From contig JASJZC010000001.1 in assembly GCA_037178855.1 (NCBI GenBank), forward strand, positions 5,580,001 through 5,644,000: a DNA stretch of 64,000 nucleotides. The letters run 5' to 3'. A program made the translations under genes and the position numbers. The DNA comes from Oscheius sp. JU75. Lineage: Eukaryota; Nematoda; Chromadorea; Rhabditida; Rhabditidae. Shown here one piece after another: positions 55,543 to 64,000 of the stretch. The notes beneath the pieces are model-generated. The model ran no database searches and was not told the origin of the DNA. It saw only the letters and a program-made list of their open reading frames with translations. The stretch's first letter is position 1. The number at the start of each line of letters is the position of its first letter.

Positions 55543-58201
55543 ATGGTTACGGAGACCCCTACTGGTTCTCCGACCAGAAGAAAATGGCTGTTGGCCGCCC
55601 AGATCATTAACTTTTGTCTTCTGGCAGGGTTGTATACTCATGCCCATTGGAAACTTCTGGTATCCCATTCAATATCTAGTTAGATATGTTCAGACATTCG
55701 AATGTGACTCTTGTCTCTCTCACCAGAGAGTCAAGCGATCCTCCATCAAGGTCCAAAGTGTCCCGGGCGAATTTGAAGAGTTTACCGTAATCATCGGTGA
55801 GGATACCATTATCCCGGTGTGTTTTCCCGCCAATATCGACTCAGCCCTATCTTAGAAAAACGTCCTGGAACGGTCATGCAACAAGATTCATCGGCATTGC
55901 TCTGACGCGGGGATGAAGCTCATGGGATTCCAGGGTCCTCGAGGGGAACCGGGCTCTTCCGGTCCTGTCGGGCCGCCCGGTAAACGAGGTCAGATGGGAC
56001 ATGTTGGGCCGGTTGGACTCGTAGGTAAGAGTACTTTTGATTAGGAATAAATGTTGGAAACAGGCGACGCCGGCGAGATTGGACCACCGGGTCGACCGGG
56101 GAGATGCAACTGCTCATTCCCGGATATGTATGTTCATCGAGTTCCCGTTCCTGGACCGCCTATCATCAAGGTTTTTCGTTTTTGAGCTTGACCAAGGCTC
56201 TCGCTGACATTTCTGGAGTTCCAAAAGTCAAAAAGCGCGGCCCACAGACGCCCATTGTCACTGCCCATTTTTGGATTAAAACAGTGATTCTCAGTACATT
56301 CTATGTTCAACAAAGTTGTAGGCCACATTAAGAGCTGCAACTTTGCAGAACATGGCAAACGTTCGATAAGCCTTCTTGGGATGTGCGGCTGAAAGTTTGT
56401 GCGTTCCCGTCTTTCAGTGTCGCACATGAAACTCCTCATTGTTGGTTTGACCACCTTCCGAACTTGCCCGACCCTTTCCCAGCCCTATTTGATGCTCTTG
56501 TTTGTAAGCCGAGACGTCAGATACTCGATTCAGATCGAAGAGAAAATGGTTCCAGTCCCTGTTGTCGTGGTCAAGGAGGTAGAGGTAACCAAGTTGGTTC
56601 CCTTCGAGCCTACCCCACCAGGATTTGGTCCACCTCCAGGCTGGGCACCGGGCATGCCGAAACCGGGTAGGACAAGGATGTTGCCACGCTTCTCGACTAT
56701 TTCCACTCTCTCGACCACAAAGAAAAGAAGAACCACTGTGCCACCATCGGGGCCAATCGCCCCTGGTAGACGAAGTTTTGGCCGCTTGACTCATTGTTTA
56801 TAGACGACAACACGACATTCATCGATTGGGGCAATTACACCAATGTGACGACGCCCGAGCCCTATACAGGACCACCCACTCTCGGATACAACAGACGAGG
56901 TATTACGAGCTAGCAAGTGAATTATAATACCCCTCAGAATGCATGCTGGCAGCTGTGGGAATCCCTGTCCTTCACGCGGAATCCCAGTATGGAAACGTGG
57001 GTAGCTGGATGCGAGATGCTCGTCCCGAGAGCAAGGCAATGGCCGAGAAGAGATGGGTCACAGACGGATATGCATCGCCTGTTCTCTATGAGTATGAGGA
57101 CTCGAGACACATGTCCAACAAGGTCCAGAAGATCAAGTAAGTGTAGCTTTCCAGCTGAGGACAGCTGTAGACAGAAGAGTCCAATTGTCAGTCTGTAATT
57201 CAAAACTGCTCTGTCAGAGCCAAGAGTTGAATAGAACATGTGTACCTTGAGAGTCTAGGACCTATTCTGTGAGACGACTTTAGATTCCGAGATTTTCTTA
57301 GGAAGTTACTGATAATGGCTGGCAAGCTGTATTTAGATACTATGTTGACTACCTCGCCTCCGGAACCGGAAACCTGATCTACAATGGCTCGTACTTTTAT
57401 CACAAGCACGGGACGATCAATCTGGTTCGCTACGAGCTTGAATCCAGTCATCAGGTGGAAGGTGAACTTCCCGACATGGCATTCGTCGACTGTGGAAGGC
57501 TTCCCGACCATACTTTTGAGGTGCCCTTACTCTTTGAAAGTTCAAGAAGTCGTGTTCAGGAATGCAACGAGACTGACCGTCATCCTTGGCTATACTCTCG
57601 ACCTCACAACTTTGTGGACTTTGCTGTCGATGAGAACGGTCTGTGGGTGATTTACATGAAGGAGGAGAACAATACGTTGATGGTCAGCAAGATTGAGGAA
57701 GACTTTTCGATAGTTCAAACGTGGGAACTAGAAGGAACCAATGGCACTGATCTGGCCGACGCGTTCATCATGTGTGGAGTTCTGTATGGACTGCAGGATT
57801 CCGATAAGAGAGATACTGTCATCACCTACGCTTACGACCTCTTCAGGTGATGATCCAGACGCAAATTTGCGCCGCAGGCATTTTCAAAGTTGCAGCGAAT
57901 GTCATTTTTAGTCTTCGCGATATTCTGCAAAGCTGTAGAACTGATCATGAGCTACAGCAATACACTAAAAAATTGAAATATATGATCTGGTGCCAGAAAA
58001 TAGGGCGGGGACTTTTCTAGAAAACGGTTAACTTTCAGGAACGAGACGATCCCTGGTCAGGTCAAATGGTACAATCCGTACAGTGGACTCTCGATGCTGA
58101 ACTACAACCCCGTCGACTCTCGTCTCTACTTCTTCGACGACCGTCGGCTCATTTCCGTTAACGTGAGGATAGATGAAGAGGAGCTCGAATACGATGATTG
58201 A
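55543..58201 (+). CDS. unc-122: Gliomedin/UNC-122-like collagen-olfactomedin protein
   Basis: The protein starts [19 protein letters not shown] and has one hydrophobic anchor ([12 protein letters not shown]), type II. A furin-type site RVKR follows about 25 residues later. Next come about 15 Gly-X-Y triplets ([19 protein letters not shown] and onward, with one exon break), a Pro/Val-rich linker ([20 protein letters not shown]), a Thr/Pro segment and the olfactomedin domain. Olfactomedin landmarks are [69 protein letters not shown] and [16 protein letters not shown]. elegans UNC-122 has this same architecture and acts at neuromuscular junctions and in coelomocytes; vertebrate gliomedin clusters Na+ channels. 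Introns contain hairpin copies 8 and 9. Confidence 0.93.
56303..56356 (+). repeat. Hairpin repeat family H, copy 8 (intronic)
   Basis: CTATGTTCAACAAAGTTGTA and GAGCTGCAACTTTGCAGAAC flank a loop GGCCACATTAA. It lies in an intron of the UNC-122-like gene. Confidence 0.75.
57915..57966 (+). repeat. Hairpin repeat family H, copy 9 (intronic)
   Basis: CGCGATATTCTGCAAAGCTG and GAGCTACAGCAATACAC flank TAGAACTGATCAT. It lies in the last intron of the UNC-122-like gene. Confidence 0.65.
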
Positions 58202-58444
58202 ATCCCTTCTCACACCGAAAATAAACACAGAGAGACACTCCCACACGGATTACAGTCTTACACACGGCCGCCTCCAAATTGGCTGCTATAAAACCGCGCC
58301 GTTCGTATTTTGCCTCCCCCTTACTTATATACGACTTTGTTTTTTTTTGCCTAATTTTTCTGGCAAAGAAATTTTCACGTTTGCATGTTTTGCAACACAA
58401 GTTTGGCTGATGCCCCGTCGGGGCTCGTGAAAGAGTGATGCTTT

Positions 58445-58640
58445 TCCAGTCGAGCTACCGTGTCAGCAGCAACGTTCCCCCAACGTAGCTATCTCCCCAA
58501 CTGACTCGATTTGACTCGACTTACAAACAATTATTGTGCCCACAAAGTAACTGTGCCTAATAGCCAATAATGGCTTCAGACAGGCAGACACACACAGACA
58601 CAGAAAGACTTTTGGGCATTTAAAACTAGATTGTAGAGTT
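58445..58640 (+). repeat. Interspersed repeat family R, longest copy
   Basis: Ordered blocks: TTCCAGTCGAGCTACCGTGT, CAGCAGCAACGTTCCC, GCTATCTCCCCAACTGACTC, GATTTGACTCGACTTACAAA, CAATTATTGTGCCCACAAAG, TGTGCCTAATAGCC, ATGGCTTCAGACAGGCAGAC, then an ACAC-rich tract and ACTTTTGGGCATT. The other copies are aligned to this one. Confidence 0.6.
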
Positions 58641-58744
58641 GATCAGTTTGCAGATCACAGGTTAAGTCACCTAAAATGTTGCATCCCTTCGGCTCGTCTT
58701 TTACCTCGTCTTTTCTCCAGAAAAACTATTGCTAAAGACCAATC

Positions 58745-58862
58745 ATTTAAACCTGCTTCCCATTTTTTGAACCCACTTCCCTACCTTTGAATGCTTCAAA
58801 CCACCTTTCTATCTTTTTGAGCCCATTTCCCATTCTTTTGCATTATCCCATTTCCTATCCAA
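58745..58862 (-). repeat. Degenerate minisatellite, minus orientation
   Basis: Units such as TTTTTGAACCCACTTCCC and TTTTTGAGCCCATTTCCC repeat about every 24 bases. They are the reverse complement of the array at 59480-59785. Confidence 0.6.
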
Positions 58863-58989
58863 GTAATGCTATCGCCCCTAGAGGGCCAAATGACAGGTAT
58901 AACGTAATTCCTTCGAACTTTGCCCGGTTTCTACACTTTTCTGTCCACGTGCCCTAGTCCTTCCCGTTCTTTCCTCTCCCTTCAACCCG

Positions 58990-59170
58990 TCCGCAAGTTT
59001 CCCTCCAGTAGAACTACCGCTACAGGAGCAACGTTTTTCCAAAGAAGCTATCTCCTAACTGTCTTGACTTGCCAAAAATTAGTCTGCGCACGAAGTATCG
59101 TGCCTAATTGGCAAAATTGGCTCCAGACAGACAGAGACGCGAGAACAATTTAAAATAGATTAAAGAACTC
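58990..59170 (+). repeat. Interspersed repeat family R, copy
   Basis: TCCAGTAGAACTACCGCTAC, GGAGCAACGTTTTTCC, GCTATCTCCTAACTG, CTTGACTTGCCAAAAATTAG, CGTGCCTAATTGGCAAAA and TTGGCTCCAGACAGACAGAG follow the order of the 58.45-kb copy. Confidence 0.55.
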
Positions 59171-59324
59171 AAAAAGTTGCTGTTCATCACGGAAAGTCGT
59201 TTAGAAGCTCGAGTCACTTTTGCTCGTGACAAAAAAAACAGCGACGCCTCCTTCCTTCACAGCTATATTAAGTCTTATTCTTCGTTCACGTTGTTTTGAC
59301 CTAAATAATCCATTTTAAATCGCT

Positions 59325-59440
59325 GTCTGTGTGTCTGTCTGTCTGAAGCCAATATTGCTACACTATTTTGTGCGCACACTAAATGTTGGCAAGTCAAGTC
59401 AGTTTGGGAGACAGCTTTGGGAGAATGTTGCTTCTTTCAT
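59325..59440 (-). repeat. Interspersed repeat family R, inverted copy
   Basis: GTCTGTCTGTCTGAAGCCAA then TTTTGTGCGCACACTAA, TTGGCAAGTCAAGTCAGTTT, GGGAGACAGCTTTGGGAGAA and TGTTGCT is the reverse complement of the family order. Confidence 0.55.
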
Positions 59441-59479
59441 CATGATAGCTTGGATAGGCTGTGGGAGTTGGGTTCGAGG

Positions 59480-59785
59480 GACGGGAAAGTGGTTTCAAAG
59501 AGAGATTCTCGGAATAGAAAGTGGGTTTAAAAGGATGAAAGTGGGGTCAAAGAGTAGAAAGTAGGTTCAAAGGTTGGGAAGGGGTTTGAAGAGATAGGAA
59601 ATATTTTCAAAGAGTGAGAAGTGGATTCAAAAGGTACAAAGTAGGTTAAAAGGGTGGGAAGTGGATTTAAAGAACTGAAAATGGGTTCAAAAATAGGTAG
59701 CGGGTTCAAGAGATATGAATTGAAGAGAAAGAGGGTGAGAAGAGGATTCAAAAGATAGGAAGTGGGCTCAAAAGATAGGCGAAAC
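59480..59785 (+). repeat. Degenerate minisatellite, about 24-bp unit
   Basis: About twelve units of the type GGGAAGTGGGTTCAAAGAG follow one another, with single-base and short indel variation (AGTGGTTTCAAAGAG, AGTGGGTTTAAAAGG, AGTGGATTCAAAAGG, AGTGGGCTCAAAAG). No coding potential is evident; a long open frame on the other strand is a by-product of the repeat. Confidence 0.7.
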
Positions 59786-60600
59786 AAGTTAGGCATGCAT
59801 CTCCTAACTTGTTGATTTTTATTTTCCGATCTTCTATAAAGTTATGCTTGAGACAAAAACTTCTCTGAACAGCTCTAGGCCGAAAACTGCGTTTTTGCCT
59901 GCGAAATGAGGCTTGCAAAGTCAGCAAGTAGCCAGCCTGGCAACGGTCCAGTCACTGAATTGAGCCCCTTGTGCCTAAAATGACTGCTCGAAAGATCACT
60001 TCCTTTTCCGCACAGATCCACGTCTAGCAGCCGAATACACACTTTTCCACGTTTTGTTTGAGAGATGGGGACACGTCGGACAGTCAGTCTCTCATTTATA
60101 AAGACTCCCTCGGGACAGAGACAGCTGGATTGTATTTGGTAGTCTCTCACTCTCTCTCAGACACCAGCTGTGACTTCCACTCCCTTCCTTTCCCAATTGT
60201 TTAGTCTGAGGTCACTCCAATCGATCAGGAGAGGTCAGAAAAACTTCCCGCTAATTAGTTTAAAAAGTCGCTGGTTCTTTGAGTCCAGTCCGGCTGACTG
60301 CCCGCTGGCCGACACTCATTCCGGCTGTGACTCACCTCGTAAAAGGTCGTCTTGGGCCCTATCTCTGACTGTTTTCTTTCAAAAATCTTGACTGTTTTGC
60401 AGCGGTGCTTGATATCGGTCCAGTAAGGGGGGAATTACCCCGCTTTCCTCCTGCTGCGCCGCCTTAACGAAAATGTGATCTTCCTCCCGTCTCCCTTCCA
60501 ATTTTTAAACAATTTCCAGCACTTTTTTCATTGCCTTTTCAGGTTTGCCATCAAAATTGCTCCTTCAGTAATAGACAGAACTGCCTCAACTGGGTCGACT

Positions 60601-63513
60601 ATGAACAGCAAGGTCAGTTATACGTTTGCTAGCTGGAGAATTTCAAAAATCTGATAAGAACTCCAGACCTTGAACTCTCTGGGCAGTAAAGTCATAGAGT
60701 GGTCGTAAATTCGCTTCTGTGTACCCAATTAAGTAGTTGCAGGTCGAGAAGATTACCTGTGTCGGAGCGGGATATGTGGGAGGTCCGACCTGTGCCATGA
60801 TTGCCTGGAAATGCCCGGATATCCAGGTCACAGTGGTGGACATGAACAAGCAAAAAATTGACGAGTGGAATTCAGACAAGCTCCCGATCTACGAGGTACA
60901 AATCTTCTCTTGTCGCGTTATTTCGAAAAGGCGCGTCTGGGTCTGACATTACAAGGAGGTTTTCGGGCTCAAAAAATGGTTTCTCGTCTTTGCGATGTTC
61001 TGCAAAGTTGCAGATCAGATCGAAAGCTACAACTTTGCAGAATTTCGAAAGACTGGAAAATGACGTGTTCGAGTCTTTCGAAATGTAGCAGCGCGCTGAC
61101 TCTTTTCGGTCTGAAAACGATTCTTTTCAACTTTTTGATATTCTACAAAGTTGTAGAGAAGAGAAAAAGCTACAAGTTCATAGGACATCACACAGCTCAA
61201 AAACGTCATTTTGAACACGCAAAGTGGGTTAGAAGTAGCGCGCTCCTTGTTACCTGTCTCAATAATTTGTTGCAGCCAGGACTCGAGGAGATTGTGATGT
61301 CCTGCCGTGGCAAGAACCTTCACTTCTCCACGGATGTTGCCAAATCCGTTCGGGATGCTGATCTTATCTTCATCTCCGTCAACACTCCGACCAAGGAGTA
61401 CGGAAGAGGCAAGGTGAGTAGGAGGACTCCCTGCCAACCCACCTTTCTCGGGAAAGCAAAATCAATCTTTCAGATGTTCTGCAAAGCTGTAGAGACGAAA
61501 AAGGTCTACAACTTTGCAGAATATCACGAAGCTGAAAAATGCTGTCTAGGGGGGTGCAAAAGGTTTCGAGGTGGTTATTTGGGTGATGGTTTCAGGGAAT
61601 GGCCCCGGACCTAAAGTATGTTGAATCGGTGGCCAGAACTATTGCCCAGAATGCTGTCGGACCGAAGATTGTCGTCGAGAAGAGCACAGTGCCGGTCAAG
61701 GCTGCCGAGAGCATCGGAGCCATTCTTCGCGATGCACAAACGAATAACAGTCAGCTATCCTTCCAGGTACCAGCGCCACTCTTTCCAGACAAAATCAGCT
61801 CTCCAGGTCCTCTCGAATCCAGAGTTCCTTGCCGAAGGTACCGCTATGCGCGATCTGGCCAATCCGGACCGTGTCCTCATTGGCGGGGAGTCGTCGACGA
61901 ACGGCGAAATTGCGATCAAGGCACTGGTCGGAGTCTACGAGCACTGGGTTCCAAGGGAGAGGATTCTCACCACGAATACCTGGAGCTCGGAGCTTTCCAA
62001 GCTTGTCGCCAATGCTTTCCTAGCCCAAAGAATTTCCTCAATTAACTCGATCTCTGCCATTTGCGAGAAGACTGGAGCTGATATCCGAGAAGTTGCCTAT
62101 GCCGTTGGATATGACAGCAGAATTGGCAACCAGTTCCTTCAGCCAAGTGTTGGTCAGTTTATTTTCCTGTACAATTTACTCATTTTGCCCCCACATCTAC
62201 TTGCATACTTTGGTCAAGTAAGGAAGCAGAAGTTGCAGTCCCTATTCAGACCGTTCTATCTAGTCTTGTCTCGACTGTTCTATCCCTATCAGTCTCTCAA
62301 ACTCTCTATCCCGAACTGTCTATCAAGAAGAGTTCAGGACAGAGTTAGAGCGAGGACTCCTGCGAGTTCAGTTCTTGCCTGAGACGAAATGACAGAACGC
62401 AAACAGTATAGTTTTTCAGGATTCGGAGGCAGCTGTTTCCAGAAGGACGTCCTCTCATTGGTCTACCTCTGCGAGTCGTTGAACCTGAAACAGGTGGCTG
62501 ACTACTGGATGGGCGTCATCGCGATCAACGACTGGCAAAGGCGTCGTTTTGCCGATAAGGTCATTGCCGAACTGTTCAACACGGTCACGGACAAGAAGAT
62601 TGCCGTCTTCGGCTTTGCCTTCAAGAAGAATACGGGTGATACTCGGTAGGGAGAAGAGGCTAGACACCGATCAATCCATTTACAGTGAATCCTCCGCCAT
62701 CGCCGTTATCAAGCACCTGATGGAAGAGAGGGCCAAGGTCTCCATCTTCGATCCGAAAGTCACGGAAGGCCAGATGCGTTACGATCTCGAGGCTGTTACG
62801 AACAAGGAGACGGTCGAGAAGCTCATCACCATCCATCAAAATCCCTACAGTGCAGCTGAAGGAGCTCATGCCATCGTTGTTCTTACTGTAAGTCGGGGTC
62901 GTTTATAAGTCTCATTGATCCATAGGAATGGGACGAGTTCCGCCTCTACGACTACCAACGTCTGTACGACTCGATGGAACACCCGGCTGCCATCTTTGAC
63001 GGTCGACTCGTCTTGGATCAGAAGAAACTTCGTGGTTGGTAGAGGGTGGAGGCTAAAAGCTGCCTCGTAGATAGTTAGCAATAGTCACTGAGTTTTGAAT
63101 ATACCTGAATAGACAGCTAGATGCGCGAAGTGTCTAACCTCAAATAGCCATCCGAAGCGCCCGCGCGGCCTTCACTACATTGGGGCAGTTGGTTAGGACA
63201 CCGACTATGAACCAACAATGGCTGGTCCGATCTCCGCGGAACAAATTTTTTGCTGTGGTCATTTTTCGACAGTTTCGCTTTGTCCAGTAGGCGCGCAGCA
63301 AGAGTATAAATTACCAAAACCCCTGTATTTCAAAGTGCTGCGCACCAACTCTTCCCGGTTAAAAAGCAGGGTATCCAGCCCCAACGGTTGAGAGCTATTG
63401 CGCTGTCAGATTCGTCCTATACTGTCGATGTTTCAGAAATCGGATTCCGGACCTTCGCCATCGGTTCGGCTCCGGACCAGGCCTACAATCTGTTTGGACA
63501 ATCCGGCTACTAA
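60601..63513 (+). CDS. sqv-4: UDP-glucose 6-dehydrogenase
   Basis: Nine exons (60601-60612, 60743-60895, 61276-61413, 61596-61766, 61807-62152, 62420-62645, 62686-62887, 62926-63034, 63437-63513) encode 477 residues with all phases closed. Landmarks: [20 protein letters not shown] (NAD-binding), [75 protein letters not shown], and [18 protein letters not shown] with the catalytic cysteine. It oxidises UDP-glucose to UDP-glucuronate in the cytosol, feeding glycosaminoglycan synthesis; C. elegans SQV-4 is the known nematode form. The C-terminal exon encodes [10 protein letters not shown] and ends LFGQSGY. Three hairpin repeats lie in introns 2 and 3, and a tRNA-like relic in intron 8. Confidence 0.97.
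60991..61050 (+). repeat. Hairpin repeat family H, copy 10 (intronic, best preserved)
   Basis: GCGATGTTCTGCAAAGTTGC and AGCTACAACTTTGCAGAATT flank AGATCAGATCGAA. This copy is used as the family reference. Confidence 0.85.
61132..61192 (+). repeat. Hairpin repeat family H, copy 11 (intronic)
   Basis: TTGATATTCTACAAAGTTGT and AGCTACAAGTTCATAGGACA flank AGAGAAGAGAAAA. It shares an intron with copy 10, only about 85 bp away. Confidence 0.65.
61470..61532 (+). repeat. Hairpin repeat family H, copy 12 (intronic)
   Basis: CAGATGTTCTGCAAAGCTGT and GTCTACAACTTTGCAGAATA flank AGAGACGAAAAAG. It lies in UGDH intron 3. Confidence 0.8.
63175..63242 (+). repeat. tRNA-like relic in UGDH intron
   Basis: GGGGCAGTTGGTTAGGACAC resembles a tRNA D arm with A box. 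GGCTGGTCCGATCTCC, about 25 bases on, resembles a decayed T arm. It is similar to the relic near 49.55 kb. Confidence 0.4.
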
Positions 63514-64000
63514 AGCCCGAGTCTTTCTGCCTAGTTCCGCCTTTCATAATGTGATTTCTTCCCGATTCCCTTACAAATAATTCACTTTGGTACGAAATAA
63601 AGATTTATCAATACATACGTAAAGCCTCTAGAGTAAAGGATTGTGTATTGATGTCCGGACGAAGGAGAAGAGACACCGATAAAAGTATAGATCACAACGT
63701 TTTCAAGGTGGAGGGTCCCTTGCGATTGAGAGAGAGCGAGGCGAGTAGTAGACACAAAGTATTAATGGGCAGTAAGGGGCGAATATTACTTTCAATTAAG
63801 GATATTGTACACTGTCGTTGCGGAGGAAGTACTATAGTACACAGAGTTTTGGGAGAGACGAAGAAGTAGATAAGGGCGGAAGATTAAGCCTCAGAAACTC
63901 TGCCAAGACGTCGCAACCTCACTGAAAAATTCATTTATATTGTCTGTCTGATCTTACAGTCGTTTAAATTTTTGTGAACAGCTTGGTGTAATGGTACAAG
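63514..64000. other. 3' flank of UGDH to window end
   Basis: No gene was found. The UGDH poly(A) signal is at 63596-63601. The last 25 bases (CTTGGTGTAATGGTACAAG) look like the start of a tRNA-type A box, cut by the window edge. Confidence 0.4.
63596..63601 (+). terminator. Polyadenylation signal of UGDH
   Basis: AATAAA lies 83 bases after the TAA stop at 63511-63513. Confidence 0.6.

Larger units (their letters stand above)
58202..60600. other. Repeat-rich intergenic 2.4 kb
   Basis: No gene was found. It holds three copies of repeat family R (58445-58640, 58990-59170, and an inverted copy 59325-59440) and a degenerate minisatellite in both orientations. The promoter of the UGDH gene should lie near its right end. 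Confidence 0.5.

Noticed and set aside
59527-59796. 89-codon minus-strand frame rich in Phe/Leu/Pro
   Set aside because: It is a translation of the degenerate minisatellite.
60601-63513. Asn in [11 protein letters not shown] as loss of the UGDH catalytic aspartate
   Set aside because: The catalytic Asp of this family lies in the Cys motif (SCFQKD), which is intact; the change is elsewhere.

Overview
The window looks like nuclear DNA from a nematode. Nearly every gene is split by short introns with T-rich TTTTCAG acceptors. Many start codons lie a few bases after such an acceptor, as expected for spliced-leader addition. The best matches are to nematode or general metazoan proteins. No exact clade can be named from the sequence. 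Gene models below were built by hand: splice sites and reading phase were checked, but no alignment or transcript data were available. The reading phase closes across every junction in the 18-exon gene, the UGDH, LSG1, SOD2, PEN-2, RPL27 and RMDN genes and the 243-residue gene.

Layout. 0-4.3 kb: mostly non-coding, with a bHLH transcription factor on the minus strand (1.5-2.2 kb). 4.4-10.2 kb: a large 18-exon gene (about 1,496 residues) not recognised. 10.2-12.7 kb: RPL27 and the GTPase LSG1 on the minus strand, about 108 bp apart like an operon. 13.1-17.0 kb: a small MRPL34-like gene, CAF-1 p60 (CHAF1B) and mitochondrial Mn superoxide dismutase. 17.4-25.7 kb: WDR75, a REC114-like meiotic protein, PEN-2 (gamma-secretase) and LETMD1. 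26.8-33.5 kb: a tamalin-like PDZ protein, an RMDN-type TPR protein, NAA60 and an unrecognised 243-residue protein. 34.3-40.5 kb: PHM (peptide amidation), a UBL7-like gene with a complete Tc1 element in its largest intron, and CCDC124. 41.7-47.2 kb: beta-1,4-galactosyltransferase and WDTC1. 47.2-50.5 kb: gene-poor. 50.5-63.5 kb: a DIPK1/FAM69 protein, a short DSL-type Notch ligand, a gliomedin/UNC-122-type collagen-olfactomedin protein, a repeat-rich gap, and UDP-glucose 6-dehydrogenase.

The genes do not form one pathway. Ribosome biology recurs (RPL27, LSG1, CCDC124, WDR75, possibly MRPL34), and two Notch-related genes are present (PEN-2 and a DSL ligand).

The most unusual signal is a family of about 55-bp imperfect palindromes (arms like TTCTGCAAAGTTGTAG and its complement). 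I found 12 copies, nine of them in introns of six unrelated genes. Other mobile or repeated DNA includes a Tc1 element with two 210-bp inverted repeats that look identical, a foldback element with arms of about 100 bp, tRNA-derived relics, a second interspersed repeat family, and a degenerate minisatellite present in both orientations.
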